The notes under the pieces are model-generated. The model searched no databases. It saw only the letters and a list, made by a program, of their open reading frames with translations, and had not been told where the DNA came from. This document shows, in pieces, positions 8,084 to 17,885 of a DNA stretch of 64,000 bases. The position numbers were made by a program, and so were the translations under genes. The DNA lies in NCBI RefSeq assembly GCF_000424385.1, contig NZ_AUJU01000002.1, positions 186,001 to 250,000 of the forward strand, read 5' to 3'. Each line of letters opens with the position of its first letter. Position 1 is the stretch's first letter. The stretch is from Butyrivibrio sp. LC3010. Lineage in GTDB: Bacteria > Bacillota > Clostridia > Lachnospirales > Lachnospiraceae.

Positions 8084-8707
8084 TTATTTAAGCTCTGACA
8101 GCTGCTTCTTAATATCCTCAATGAATTCTTTATTCCTGTCAGGTGTATAATGTGCAGCTTGAATTATCTCATGCATCTCTTTAACACATGCATCAAGATT
8201 GTCATTGATTACTATATTATCATACTCGTCAATACCCTGTCCCTCTTCTTTTGCACGAAGAAGTCTTCCGTGTATGACATCTTCAGTTTCTGTTCCTCTT
8301 CCGCGAAGTCTTTTTTCAAGTTCTTCAACAGATGGAGGCATCACAAACAATAATAGTGCCTGGGGGAATTTCTTTTTTATCTGAAGAGCACCCTGGATTT
8401 CTATCTCAAGGATTACATCCTTACCACTATCAAGCTTTTCCTGTACAAATCTTTTAGGCGTTCCATAGTAATTGCCCACATAATTTGCATGCTCAATAAG
8501 GCCATCTTCCTCTATAAGCTTTTCAAATTCTTCTTTACTTATAAAGAAATATTCTCTTCCATTTTCTTCACCCGGCCTTGGATTTCTTGTTGTAGCTGAT
8601 ATTGAAAGAGCATAATTATCATATGTTCTTAAAAGCTCCTTCATCAGTGTACCTTTACCGGCTCCGGAAAAACCTGAAACAACAACAATAATTCCTTTTT
8701 TGTTCAT
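8084..8707 (-). CDS. gmk: Guanylate kinase
   Basis: The enzyme phosphorylates GMP to GDP using ATP. It carries the P-loop 'GFSGAGKGT' near residue 12, the GMP-binding segment 'SATTRNPRPGEENGREYFFIS', 'NYYGTPKRFVQ', and the lid-region 'RLRGRGTETEDVIHGRL'. The 207-residue length is typical. ATG at 8707 has AGGA 9 nt upstream. Only 17 nt separate it from yicC, so these are co-transcribed; the small remA/DUF370 gene often found between them in relatives is absent. Confidence 0.96.
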   Translation of the reverse strand: MNKKGIIVVVSGFSGAGKGTLMKELLRTYDNYALSISATTRNPRPGEENGREYFFISKEEFEKLIEEDGLIEHANYVGNYYGTPKRFVQEKLDSGKDVILEIEIQGALQIKKKFPQALLLFVMPPSVEELEKRLRGRGTETEDVIHGRLLRAKEEGQGIDEYDNIVINDNLDACVKEMHEIIQAAHYTPDRNKEFIEDIKKQLSELK

Positions 8708-8724
8708 AAAACATCATCCTATCT

Positions 8725-9612
8725 TTATTCTATATTCTGAATTTGTTCACGAACCTTTTCAACGTCAGTTTTAAGACTTATACCCTTATCGGATATTTCA
8801 AGGTCTGTGGACTTTGACAAGATAGTATTAGATTCTCTGTTCATCTCCTGTGCAAGGAAGTCAAGCTTTCTGCCAATTCCTTCCTTATCATCACCCTTAT
8901 TCAGGATATCCCTCATAGCTGTTATGTGACTCCTAAGCCTTACAAGCTCTTCGTCAACACTTACCTTATCGGCATAAAGCGTGACCTCCATGATAAGTCT
9001 GTTTTCATCGACAGCCTTATCTTCAAGAAGCTCCTTCACCTTATCCCTCAGTTTATTTCTGTATTCATCTATAATTACAGGTGAACGCTCTGTAATAAAC
9101 TCCACACTTTCAAGCATACCAGCAAGTTTATCATCAAGATCCCTGTGAAGGAACTCGCCTTCTTTTTGTCTTGCAGCTGAAAACTCCTCGCCTGCTCCAT
9201 CGATAGCCTTCTTAAGAGATCCCCACAACTCCTCCTCATCGATTTCAGCATCTTCCATGCTGAAAACATCAGGATATTTTGAAAGTGAAGAAACACGGAT
9301 ATCATTATCGATTCCGAAATCTGCAGACATCTGCTTTAAATATTCCAGATACTCAGCGGCAATCTCCTTATTATACCTCACTCTGGTATCAGTTTCGGAA
9401 AAGTCTTCATAGGTAATAAAAACATCAACCTTTCCTCTTTTTACAAAGTTCTTAAGTTCATTTCTTATCTTTGACTCTAACGCATTGAACTTTTTAGGCA
9501 TCTTGATATTTATATCAAGATAACGGTTATTAACGGATTTCATTTCAACCGTAAACTTATGTTTCTCATCGGCAGTTTCGCATCTGCCATAACCCGTCAT
9601 ACTGCAGACCAT
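8725..9612 (-). CDS. yicC: YicC family endoribonuclease-like protein
   Basis: YicC/YloC proteins are conserved stress-linked proteins with reported endoribonuclease activity. The product shows the N-terminal 'SMTGYGRCE', 'VEMKSVNNRYLDINIKMP', and the C-terminal DUF1732 signature 'VRLRSHITAMRDIL' ... 'IGRKLDFLAQEMNRESNTILSKS'. At 295 residues it has the family length. The first ATG (9612) is preceded by GAGGAAGT. It is the first gene of the yicC-gmk-rpoZ-rimO-pgsA set. Family assignment is clear; the exact cellular role in this organism is not known. Confidence 0.92.
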   Translation of the reverse strand: MVCSMTGYGRCETADEKHKFTVEMKSVNNRYLDINIKMPKKFNALESKIRNELKNFVKRGKVDVFITYEDFSETDTRVRYNKEIAAEYLEYLKQMSADFGIDNDIRVSSLSKYPDVFSMEDAEIDEEELWGSLKKAIDGAGEEFSAARQKEGEFLHRDLDDKLAGMLESVEFITERSPVIIDEYRNKLRDKVKELLEDKAVDENRLIMEVTLYADKVSVDEELVRLRSHITAMRDILNKGDDKEGIGRKLDFLAQEMNRESNTILSKSTDLEISDKGISLKTDVEKVREQIQNIE

Positions 9613-9750
9613 ACTTCCTCACATTCTAGCTGCAAATGCAGCATTTTGTTTTCTCAGTTTCCTAATTAATTATTCTAACACAAAAAAACAAATCCTGTAT
9701 CAGAATTTCGATTATCAAAGCATTTTAGCACTATTTTAATAGTATTTTAA

Positions 9751-11544
9751 TTATTCAACTTCCTTAAGACCTGATATATCCGTGCTTATCACCATTGAAT
9801 AATTCGTGTAATAGACCACAAAGCCGGGCTTTGCACCTCCGGGCTTTTTGACATCTTTTCTCTTTAGATAATCAATCTCAACCTTGTCCTGATCCTTACC
9901 TTTAGAGTAATATGCAGCCAGAGATGCGGCTTCTTCAAAGGTTCTGTCCGGAACCTCTTTCCCTTCTGTTATGAGGACCACATGTGAACCGGGAATTCCT
10001 TTTGCATGGAACCACCAGTCTCCGCCGTTAGCCATTTTGAAGGTAAGCTCATCGTTCTGATAGTTATTCTTCCCCACATAAATATGAAAACCATCACTAC
10101 TTATATAATGAAAAGGTTTACTCTTTGTTTTCTGATTTCTGTTACTCTTTTGTCCCTTTCCTTTTCCGTTTATCCTGTCAGCTGCACTGCCTTTTATGTA
10201 ACCGCCTTCAACAAGCTCCCGTCTGATATCCGTAAGGTCCTCTTCCTGCCTTGCTATGTCAAGGGAAGCGGCAATTGACTCAAGATGAGAGACAGTCTGT
10301 GATACCTCCTGCATTTGTGAATTCAATGCCTCAGCCGTTCTTTTCAGCTTAGTATATCTGTCAAAATATTTCTTGGCATTCTGCGCAATTGTAAGGGTGT
10401 TATCAAGTGGAATTGTAACATCTTTACCTGTATTATAATCATTGACCGTAATTGATTTTGCATCTGCCTCTGCACTATATCCATAGACAGTCAGAAGCTC
10501 TCCGTAAACGCGATACTTATCCTTTTTCTCAGTGTCTTTTAGCTGATTTGTCTGAAGGTCAAGTGTTCTGATATTTCTTTCAAGAGCTGTGGCAACAAGT
10601 TTTCTCAGATCTGAGGATTTCTGCCTTATTCTGGTTATCGTATTCTTTTCAGAATAAAAATCCAGAAGAAGTGCTGATATTTCCTCATACTCCCTGTATG
10701 ACGCAGCCTCACTGCCATGATACATGGTGAGAGGAAGTGAGGCATATTCCTTGGGCTTGTCATTGACATAAACAAGTTCAGGAGAAAAATCCCCTGCTTT
10801 AATACTATTCACCATTCCACCAAAAGCATTCCAAAGTCTGTTCAACTCGTCAGCATCAAGAGCAATTGCGGACTTATCTGCATCAATATCAGCCCTGTAA
10901 CATATTTCCTGAGAAATAATCGGCGATAATCCGGTAAAGCTTCCATAAAGTGCCTTGAATACTGCCTGTCCCTTTGTCGGCACAACACTTAAGAAATCAT
11001 CCCTTGAAGCCTCTAGCGGATCAAGCTTATCCTGAGTCATGGGAACAAAATAATCTCTTCCGGGAAGCACCTCTCTTACTGAACTTACAGAAGACGGAAT
11101 ATGCTTTATGGCATCTATTATCCTGTTGTCCTCATCCACAAAAATTATGTTACTGTATTTGCCCATCAGTTCCATAAGCAGTATCTTATGCCTTAAATCT
11201 CCCATCTCATCGAGATGTTCAACTTCAATTCGGATAATACGCTCAAGTCCGGGCTGTTCAACATTGATAATCTTACCATTCTGGATATGCTTCCTTAAAA
11301 GCATGCAAAAATTTGGTGCAACCATAGGACTTTGCTTATTCTCATCCGTCATATATACAAGCGGAAGAGATGCGTCAGAGGACATAAAAAGTCTCCTCTG
11401 ACCACCGCCATTTTCCACTGCCCGTCTTACGGTTATAAGAAGCTCGTCCTTTTCTGTCTGGGCTATTTTATATATTCGCCCACCTAATAATTCTTTTTTT
11501 AAATCTCTAACTATATTTGCTACAGTAATTCCATCGAAAGCCAT
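9751..11544 (-). CDS. rqcH: NFACT-family ribosome quality control protein (RqcH-like)
   Basis: Related to eukaryotic Rqc2/NEMF; in Bacillus RqcH binds stalled 50S-peptidyl-tRNA complexes and directs alanine tailing. Older annotations call it fibronectin-binding protein. Features: an NFACT-N domain starting 'MAFDGITVANIVRDLKKELLGGRIYKI', a central helical hairpin/coiled-coil region (about 300-440), a basic linker rich in Lys/Gly/Asn (about 455-475), and a C-terminal NFACT-R domain ('GFHIYVGKNNYQND', 'DWWFHAKGIPGSHVVL'). The 597-residue length fits. The ATG at 11544 has AAGGAAGG upstream. It neighbours yicC but is separated by about 140 nt, so possibly a separate transcript. Confidence 0.92.
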   Translation of the reverse strand: MAFDGITVANIVRDLKKELLGGRIYKIAQTEKDELLITVRRAVENGGGQRRLFMSSDASLPLVYMTDENKQSPMVAPNFCMLLRKHIQNGKIINVEQPGLERIIRIEVEHLDEMGDLRHKILLMELMGKYSNIIFVDEDNRIIDAIKHIPSSVSSVREVLPGRDYFVPMTQDKLDPLEASRDDFLSVVPTKGQAVFKALYGSFTGLSPIISQEICYRADIDADKSAIALDADELNRLWNAFGGMVNSIKAGDFSPELVYVNDKPKEYASLPLTMYHGSEAASYREYEEISALLLDFYSEKNTITRIRQKSSDLRKLVATALERNIRTLDLQTNQLKDTEKKDKYRVYGELLTVYGYSAEADAKSITVNDYNTGKDVTIPLDNTLTIAQNAKKYFDRYTKLKRTAEALNSQMQEVSQTVSHLESIAASLDIARQEEDLTDIRRELVEGGYIKGSAADRINGKGKGQKSNRNQKTKSKPFHYISSDGFHIYVGKNNYQNDELTFKMANGGDWWFHAKGIPGSHVVLITEGKEVPDRTFEEAASLAAYYSKGKDQDKVEIDYLKRKDVKKPGGAKPGFVVYYTNYSMVISTDISGLKEVE

Positions 11545-11565
11545 TTTGTACCTTCCTTTACTTCA

Positions 11566-13800
11566 TCAATATCTTCGGCATTCCTTATCAAGAAGATCAA
11601 AATCAGCATAGTCAACAACTCTGCCATTTGAATTTTTCACAACAGCAAAATGCAATCCCTTACGTTCCATCATTACATTATTACCATTGATTTCAAGAGC
11701 AAAATCTCTGTCATCAAAGCTGTCCCAGCTTCCTTTAAGGTGATAGGAAAGATTATCAGAAACCGTTCCTTCTATATCGGCACTCTGCTTGGACACAATA
11801 ATATCCTTAAGATTGTTGTTTATTGCCGCTGTTATTGTAATATCTTCACCTTTACTGATCTCATCCTCAATACCAAGTGCATGCAGATCAGCTATGTTTT
11901 CATCTGTTAGTCTCATAGCTGCACTTTTTCTTGTAGTTATAAATACGGTATAATCCTCAGATTCTGCATACTTCTTAAGAGCCTTAAGATAATCCCCTAT
12001 GTCAGTCTGTTTTAGATTCATATCTCCCCTCTGAGAGAAGAGGCATATTCTTGATCCAAGAGAACCATCCATATATATTCTGAAATCAGTATCAGTTTCA
12101 TCAATTTTATCAGCAGGAATATCTGCGCTGTAACTGCCATCAGCATTTTTATCCATTATAACTGTAAAGTTACGCTCCTGATCCCCTTCAGGCTGAACTT
12201 CCAGTTCCATCTTTTCAACCTGTTCAATATTATTGGATATGCTGTTTACTATGATCTTAATATTCTCTTTGTCACTCTTATCTATTGTCACATCTGCAGT
12301 AGGTTCTGCATAATTCTGACTTGCAATTGACTCATCACTGATACCTGCAAGCTCATTCATAAATTTTGATTTCTTGTCGAGCTCGCTTTTTTCATAATCC
12401 ATTCCATATGTTTCAAGAAGTGTTTCTTTAGTCGAAAACAGATTTGCTCCAAGCCCAAGTCTGTTACCGTCAATAGTTGCTCCAAGAGCAGCTATTGTAG
12501 TAGGAAACATATCGAAAGTAGTATATTTTCTTTTTAATCTGTCATGCACACCGCAGTCAGCGTTTATAAAACAGGTATAGACAGTTCTTGTGTAATCACC
12601 TGGAATCTCCAGACAATAATCTGCATCCATAGTTGGATGATCGCCGACAAGCACTATAGTTGTATTTTCGTAAAAATCCTGCTGCTGTATCCACTTGACA
12701 AAGCTTGTAGCCTGTCTGCTTGAACAAGCAAAAACATTGGAGTACTGATCATCAAATTCATTCTCACAGAGCTTACATACATAGCCATCTTCAAAATGCG
12801 TATCCACGGTAAGAAGTGTCATATTAAAAGGCTCATCGATTTTAGAGAGCTCCAGCAGTCGCTCCTTTGCATAATCAAAAAGCTTCTGGTCTTCAAAGCC
12901 CCACCAGACACCATAATCCTTAGGAATCCATCCCTGTTCCTTGGCATAGGGATAATCGATTATGTCAAAATCCCCATGAGTCCTAAAGAAAAGTTCTCTT
13001 CCGCCAAAGGTCGCATTAGAGCCGCAAAGATACTCCTGATGATATCCCTCATCTTTTAAAATATCTCCAAGCGCTTTAACTGTAGGGAAAAAGGTTTCCT
13101 GGTCAGACATACTGTTAGCATCAATACTTATCTGAAGCGGAAGGCCGGTGGACTGGGCGAAAATTGCTCCCATAGTCCAGTCTGTACCGGGCATTGAGAA
13201 ACCGCCATTTAACTCACCGGAATTATCACCAAAAAATTCATTTTCAAGAGCAAGATCCGTAAGCTCCGGTATTCTGTTTTTGTCAAAGCCGCCCCCATGC
13301 TCCTTGTCAGCATCCGTAACTTCCATGGATTCAAGATAAATATACACAAGATTTCTCTTCCTGGTAGGAAACTGTATATCTACAGTATTAGGATCCACAT
13401 AATTATCCTTGATAAAGGTAGATGCATGTATCTGCTGATTGATATAAGTTGTCATATCAAGCTGTATCCATGTATAGCCAATTGCTGCGACTAATGCCAG
13501 TATTCCCGACATAGCTGCTATGAGATTTCTCTTTCCTTTAAAAGCTTCCTTCTTAAAAACTGTCAGGAAAAGAAAGACCAGCAGTGCCGCTATGCAGGCA
13601 GGTAAAAATGCCTTCATGACAAACAGCTTTATCATGGCGTGAGATGCACCTGATAATGACATTTTCACATTAAAAACAAGCTCATTTACCGTCATCGTAT
13701 TCCAGGTATGGAAAAACCACCAGGAAGTAAAGAACAGCAAAAACGGAACTGCAATTATTATAGTAGCTATGATATTTTTTAATATATTTCTCTTTTTCAC
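11566..13800 (-). CDS. LTA synthase-like membrane sulfatase
   Basis: A predicted membrane enzyme of the lipoteichoic acid synthase/phosphoglycerol transferase superfamily. The first ~160 residues hold about three membrane segments. The outer alkaline-phosphatase-fold domain shows 'YIYLESME' (metal-binding Glu), the 'GFSMPGTDWTMGAIFAQSTGLPL' region with the candidate Thr nucleophile, and 'VLVGDHPTMD'. A C-terminal extension of ~200 residues ('YTVFITTRKSAAMRLTDEN' ... 'GLHFAVVKNSNGRVVDYADF') resembles the ILEI/FAM3-like domain fused to such proteins in other Clostridia; that is my inference. Start: GTG at 13800 with GGAG 6 nt upstream is preferred to an ATG at 13836 lacking a box. Divergent from the lipoprotein at 13896. 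The exact polymer made is unknown. Confidence 0.85.
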   Translation of the reverse strand: MKKRNILKNIIATIIIAVPFLLFFTSWWFFHTWNTMTVNELVFNVKMSLSGASHAMIKLFVMKAFLPACIAALLVFLFLTVFKKEAFKGKRNLIAAMSGILALVAAIGYTWIQLDMTTYINQQIHASTFIKDNYVDPNTVDIQFPTRKRNLVYIYLESMEVTDADKEHGGGFDKNRIPELTDLALENEFFGDNSGELNGGFSMPGTDWTMGAIFAQSTGLPLQISIDANSMSDQETFFPTVKALGDILKDEGYHQEYLCGSNATFGGRELFFRTHGDFDIIDYPYAKEQGWIPKDYGVWWGFEDQKLFDYAKERLLELSKIDEPFNMTLLTVDTHFEDGYVCKLCENEFDDQYSNVFACSSRQATSFVKWIQQQDFYENTTIVLVGDHPTMDADYCLEIPGDYTRTVYTCFINADCGVHDRLKRKYTTFDMFPTTIAALGATIDGNRLGLGANLFSTKETLLETYGMDYEKSELDKKSKFMNELAGISDESIASQNYAEPTADVTIDKSDKENIKIIVNSISNNIEQVEKMELEVQPEGDQERNFTVIMDKNADGSYSADIPADKIDETDTDFRIYMDGSLGSRICLFSQRGDMNLKQTDIGDYLKALKKYAESEDYTVFITTRKSAAMRLTDENIADLHALGIEDEISKGEDITITAAINNNLKDIIVSKQSADIEGTVSDNLSYHLKGSWDSFDDRDFALEINGNNVMMERKGLHFAVVKNSNGRVVDYADFDLLDKECRRY

Positions 13801-13895
13801 GAAAACTCCATAAATGATATAATATTTTTGTTTCAAACCAAATTATTTTAGCATATAAGAAGTTTAAATAGCAAAATTTTGAGGACCGGAATTAC

Positions 13896-14813
13896 ATGAA
13901 ATATTCAAAGACCAATAAAGCAGACATATTAACTGACAAAGGCTACAGAAAATACCAATTTAAAATAGTAAAAAAATCTACATTTATCCGTTTATGTTTT
14001 TCATTTTTTTGTATTTTAGTATTATCAGTAACAGTGCTTACCGGTTGCTCCCGGAAAGAGCCATCTACAGATGTTATTGCCATGCGTGAACTTTTTGCAC
14101 AAAATAAATACATAATCCATGCCTGCGGTATGATCTCAGATTCCGACGGGATTCAGTACGATTATACGAATTCAAAAGAGGCATTGGAAAACAGTTATAA
14201 TAAAGGTAATCGCATTATTGAAATAGATTTCCATTACACTAACGACAATGTCCTCGTATGCGGTCACGCATGGGGTGATCTTTATCTTGATGGAAAACAG
14301 ATGACTCCCGGAGAAGCTCCTTCCTTTTCTGATTTCTTAAAATGCAAGGTACAGGATAAGTTCACTGTCATGACCTTTGATGATGTTGCTGCATTCATGA
14401 CGCAGCATGAAGATATGATAGTTGTCACAGATACAAAAGAAACAGATATTGAGACCTATAAAATGATAGCATCAAAATATCCCAATCTTATAAACAGATT
14501 TGTTATTCAGATATATCATGCAAATGAGTATGACGATATTAATAAAGTGGGGTTCCCCTACATAATTTATACGCTCTATGAAACTGAGGACCAGGAGAGA
14601 ACGAAATCTGAGCTCCTTAAAGCCTCAAAAAAGCCCCTTATCGGTTTTACATTTCATACAGAGCTTGCTGACACCCCGGAATTTATGGACATAATAAAGG
14701 AAACAGATACTCCGCTCTTCGTTCACACAGTAAATGAAGATGCAAATATAGAAAAATACCTGAAAAATGGAATTTCAGCGATTTATACAGACAGAGTTGA
14801 TCTTGTTAACTAG
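13896..14813 (+). CDS. GDPD-like phosphodiesterase lipoprotein
   Basis: This is the only clear plus-strand protein gene. It has an unusually long 30-residue cytoplasmic lead, a hydrophobic segment and a lipobox 'VLTGC' (Cys51), predicting a membrane-anchored lipoprotein. The body resembles glycerophosphodiester phosphodiesterases: 'IHACG' replaces the usual HRG, then 'NRIIEIDFHYTNDNVLVCGHAW' corresponds to the E-x-D and H-D metal/catalytic strand, and the end 'HTVNEDANIEKYLKNGISAIYTDR' matches the last TIM-barrel strand. The changed first motif makes catalysis uncertain. It is divergent from the LTA-synthase-like gene, so a role with glycerophosphate polymers is plausible but inferred. The TAG stop codon lies in the CTAG target of a MITE. 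Confidence 0.75.
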   Translation: MKYSKTNKADILTDKGYRKYQFKIVKKSTFIRLCFSFFCILVLSVTVLTGCSRKEPSTDVIAMRELFAQNKYIIHACGMISDSDGIQYDYTNSKEALENSYNKGNRIIEIDFHYTNDNVLVCGHAWGDLYLDGKQMTPGEAPSFSDFLKCKVQDKFTVMTFDDVAAFMTQHEDMIVVTDTKETDIETYKMIASKYPNLINRFVIQIYHANEYDDINKVGFPYIIYTLYETEDQERTKSELLKASKKPLIGFTFHTELADTPEFMDIIKETDTPLFVHTVNEDANIEKYLKNGISAIYTDRVDLVN

Positions 14814-14976
14814 TGCTGCTGTCATTAAATACCTCGACTTTTTACGAAGTATTAATTGTTCTTTTGCAAGGCGGAGGAATGAGTCGTACCAGGCGATACG
14901 GCGATTGACGCCAACGCAGCAGAAGACAATTTAGACAAATAATAAAGTCGACTTATTTGGTGACAGTAGCACTAGT
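14809..14976. mobile_element. IS630-type MITE inserted at a CTAG site
   Basis: Imperfect terminal inverted repeats of at least 30 bp (starting ACTAGTGCT-R-CTGTCA and continuing to TCGACTTT) bound a 168-bp element with no coding potential and strong hairpin-forming potential. Both ends abut CTAG, and a TA duplication within CTAG is the known preference of IS630. The left boundary contains the TAG stop codon of the lipoprotein gene. An IS630 transposase remnant adjoins the right end, so the right repeat may instead be that element's own end. Confidence 0.7.
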
Positions 14977-15150
14977 ACAACACTTTTTAATTGACCGCAT
15001 TTTTTGTGAATGCCCTGTCCAATGGTAAGCAACAGGTGTTTCATTGATTTCATCAAAATATTTATAAATACGAGTTACCAATTCCTCCTTTGATTCTACA
15101 CGGATTCCTCTTAGCATCTGTTGTCATTTTGCTGAAAAAGCCTTAAATTA
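14954..15150 (-). pseudogene. IS630-family transposase, C-terminal remnant
   Basis: The minus-strand translation gives 'MLRGIRVESKEELVTRIY' followed by 'KYFDEINETPVAYHWTG', the characteristic end of IS630 transposases (the 'IYKYFDEINxxPVxYHW' pattern). A stop codon just upstream of 'QQMLRG' and the loss of everything N-terminal, including the DDE residues, show it is dead. Reading continues into the adjacent MITE end before meeting TAA. It marks this spot as an old insertion site. Confidence 0.65.
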
Positions 15151-15184
15151 AAGTTAAAGGGAACATATTATCACTTGAATTTTA

Positions 15185-15520
15185 TATGTCCCTATTTAAA
15201 AATTTCACAGCCTTTATAACCTTCTCTATCTGCTGTTTTCGTTCAGCAGGTTTTCCAATCAGATGATATCCGTCTGTTTCTCCGATAGTTGCATTTGCCT
15301 TGCAGAATCTTCTACCTCCATCACGTTAATGTATTTTGAACCACGCTTCATATATATTTCATATCCAGAAGAATGTCTAACCTTCGCCCACCTAAACGTT
15401 ATTTCATTTTTATTTGTTGTGTAATAAACAATCTTTGGCTTACTTATATTATTACCTTTCTATTATCTGTAACTTTCTCACCAAAAAAGTAATCTTCTCT
15501 TTCCATATAGTCACCTTATC
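15185..15520 (-). pseudogene. Degenerate fragments, one FN3-like
   Basis: The stretch has no intact gene. On the minus strand one frame reads 'SKPKIVYYTTNKNEITFRW' then 'AKVRHSSGYEIYMKRGSKY', which resembles a fibronectin type III repeat of surface proteins ('VKWKKVKGASGYEIY' pattern). A shifted frame then gives 'ATIGETDGYHLIGKPAERKQ' and 'KVIKAVKFLNRD', a short unidentified C-terminus. The pieces are probably remnants of deleted genes between the transposase remnant and the large gene ending at 15530. Confidence 0.35.
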
Positions 15521-15529
15521 ATTACAGGA

Positions 15530-17656
15530 TTATATATTCGGGTTGGCAAATATTGCATCTACTACTTTTTTCGCTTCATTTAAACTGGTATTAGTTTGAG
15601 CAAAGTAATACTTAATTGCTGAAACTATATCATCAGGGTAAAACTCTGACATAATGTGTTTATAAATTATATCATCCACTGGAGGTACTATCTTTTCAAT
15701 AGAATCATCTTTAGGCAACCTCTTTAGAGGATTTTCTATTGAATCCGGAGGTAAATAGTTCAGTTTGCTTAATGCTGACTCTATTTGAAGAAGCTTTTCT
15801 TCACAACATTTTATTTCTATTTCTATTTTTCTAATTGGTTCTTGTGTTTGTTTAAGCTCATTTGCAACTATTTGTTCTGCAGATTTTCTTTTTTCTTCAA
15901 TTTCAGTTTTAATTTTATCGTTATATGCAAGAAAATCAGCAATTTTCTTATCCACTTCTTCTCGGCGTTTCTTTTTAAACATCCCTTGGAGGGTCACATA
16001 CTGCGTTCTTAATTCATTTAGTTTTTCTTCATTTTCGAATATTTCTTTATCTATACTAGGATCCGTGACATATTTTAGCCCTTCAACATGCTCTAAATTC
16101 CTAGAATGTACCTCTTTAGCAGTCTCAAGCTGAATTTTTAGATTTTTAAGATTCAACTCATATCGCTGTTTTTCTTCAGTTAAACAATTGTACTTTTCCT
16201 TTTCTTTATCTATAAATCGCCAATAGTTTTCTCCATTTCTTATTTTGTGCTCAAACAGTTGTTGCTGTTGGTAATATAGTAGTTCTATGAACAACAATAT
16301 TTCTTCTTCACTATTTTTAATAATTTTATTGTTTGAATTATTATTTACAAGTGTAAGAATTTCCTCAAAAGAAAAATCTAAATTGTCATGGTCCTTAAAT
16401 GAATTTAGCAATTTCTCGCCCATGATACCTTTATGCAGTAAGGTAACATCATTCTCATCAACCGGAAAATATCTTTCCCTTAATTCAACTATTTTTTTAT
16501 ATTTGCTCCTATATCTGTTCCCTTCAACTGGAATCTTTTCTACTTCTCCAATACGAGACATATCTTCTAAAAAATGATATACTTTAGAACGTCCAAGCTG
16601 GTCACCATATGACAGCTCAACATCATCAACTTCTATCTCGTATCGATTTTTAAATGCTTGAACAATTTTATTATAATAAGCCCAATGATATTTCCTGGCG
16701 TCAGCTAAAGCCTTTTCATTCTTATCTGCAGCATATTCATATGCCCTTTTATACAAATATTCAATGTGCTCTACTTCACCGGTCAAACTAATACAGTTAC
16801 CATCATACTTTACAACTTTGTTTTGAAGCATCTTATCTAAAACACTTTCAACCAAAGATGAAAATGCATATTGGTTTCCAGGTATATCATATTCTGGATG
16901 CTCTATCTTGAACTCTGAGATCAAGTCCTCTATTCTAATGCTATTATTCTCTTTTATTATTTGCTTAGTATCTTCAATTAGTGCATTAATATTAGAAATA
17001 TCCGTTCTATTCTGAATTTCAGCATTAGTCATTTGTACAAATTGGGCAATATCCTCTAAGCTTTTTGCAACCTTAACATATTTATTACCGTTTATCCAAA
17101 AAGCATGAGCACTTCCTTCTTTCAATATGCTTGCATATACATCTTTAAACCATTTATTTATCTGGTATTTACTTGTAAGTTCCTGTTCAGTATATGGAAG
17201 ATCCCTTTTTGAAATATCATCCTTAATAGAATTCATCAATTCATCTTCTGTTAGTGCTGCAATAGAAGAGGATGCACTATCATTGGTAGTAACATCAACC
17301 GACGTTTTATCTATATTCACAGTACTTGTTGAAGCATGTGTTTCATCATAATGCTTAAGTACAGCACTTCCAGTAGGAAACTCAATATTTTTCCAGCGGT
17401 TCCTGTACTTTTCTAAAGCCTTTATATCACCGTTAGCAAGAAGTTCATCTATTTCTCGTTCCGTTTTCTCATCTAATATACTTAGAATGTCCTGTCCACA
17501 AGACATACAATGATAAACTGATGAATGATTCCCATTAATACCTGCTACAGCTCCAACTGGACCAAGCATTGCTGCTCCTACTATGCCCTTTTTCATACTA
17601 TATGAATTTTTTGTTACAAAATTAACTCTCTTACTTCCACATAATCCACAACGCAT
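15530..17656 (-). CDS. Large zinc-ribbon/coiled-coil protein of unknown function
   Basis: I do not recognise this 708-residue protein. It opens with two CxxC pairs (C3/C6 and C50/C53) separated by a hydrophobic Gly-rich insert ('GIVGAAMLGPVGAVAGI'), an unusual zinc ribbon that could contact membrane. The middle is helical with segments that look like small winged or helical repeats ('DQLGRSKVYHFLEDM'). Residues roughly 480-620 form a Lys/Glu-rich coiled coil. The end ('DIVSAIKYYFAQTNTSLNEAKKVVDAIF') resembles the C-terminal fold of ribosomal protein L7/L12. The start at 17656 lacks a strong ribosome binding site. It follows a frameshifted SIR2-like gene, and a degenerate copy of its central part lies at 18905-19240. 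The AT-rich codon use suggests acquisition. Confidence 0.6.
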   Translation of the reverse strand: MRCGLCGSKRVNFVTKNSYSMKKGIVGAAMLGPVGAVAGINGNHSSVYHCMSCGQDILSILDEKTEREIDELLANGDIKALEKYRNRWKNIEFPTGSAVLKHYDETHASTSTVNIDKTSVDVTTNDSASSSIAALTEDELMNSIKDDISKRDLPYTEQELTSKYQINKWFKDVYASILKEGSAHAFWINGNKYVKVAKSLEDIAQFVQMTNAEIQNRTDISNINALIEDTKQIIKENNSIRIEDLISEFKIEHPEYDIPGNQYAFSSLVESVLDKMLQNKVVKYDGNCISLTGEVEHIEYLYKRAYEYAADKNEKALADARKYHWAYYNKIVQAFKNRYEIEVDDVELSYGDQLGRSKVYHFLEDMSRIGEVEKIPVEGNRYRSKYKKIVELRERYFPVDENDVTLLHKGIMGEKLLNSFKDHDNLDFSFEEILTLVNNNSNNKIIKNSEEEILLFIELLYYQQQQLFEHKIRNGENYWRFIDKEKEKYNCLTEEKQRYELNLKNLKIQLETAKEVHSRNLEHVEGLKYVTDPSIDKEIFENEEKLNELRTQYVTLQGMFKKKRREEVDKKIADFLAYNDKIKTEIEEKRKSAEQIVANELKQTQEPIRKIEIEIKCCEEKLLQIESALSKLNYLPPDSIENPLKRLPKDDSIEKIVPPVDDIIYKHIMSEFYPDDIVSAIKYYFAQTNTSLNEAKKVVDAIFANPNI

Positions 17657-17885
17657 CTGTTATACCACCTAAATACCATTTCATTAGATCATAACTGCAT
17701 AGCACTTACTGTCTTTAAATCATGCCAAAATACTAACACACTCCTAAATGATTTATAATAAGCCCTGCCCAGCTATATTATATTCATCCATACTCTCTTT
17801 TCTTCTAGTAGCACTATTGCCTCTTTATTACAGATTCTATAATTTTCTTCATATTCCTCTACTTTTACATAACTCTTTCTTATAC

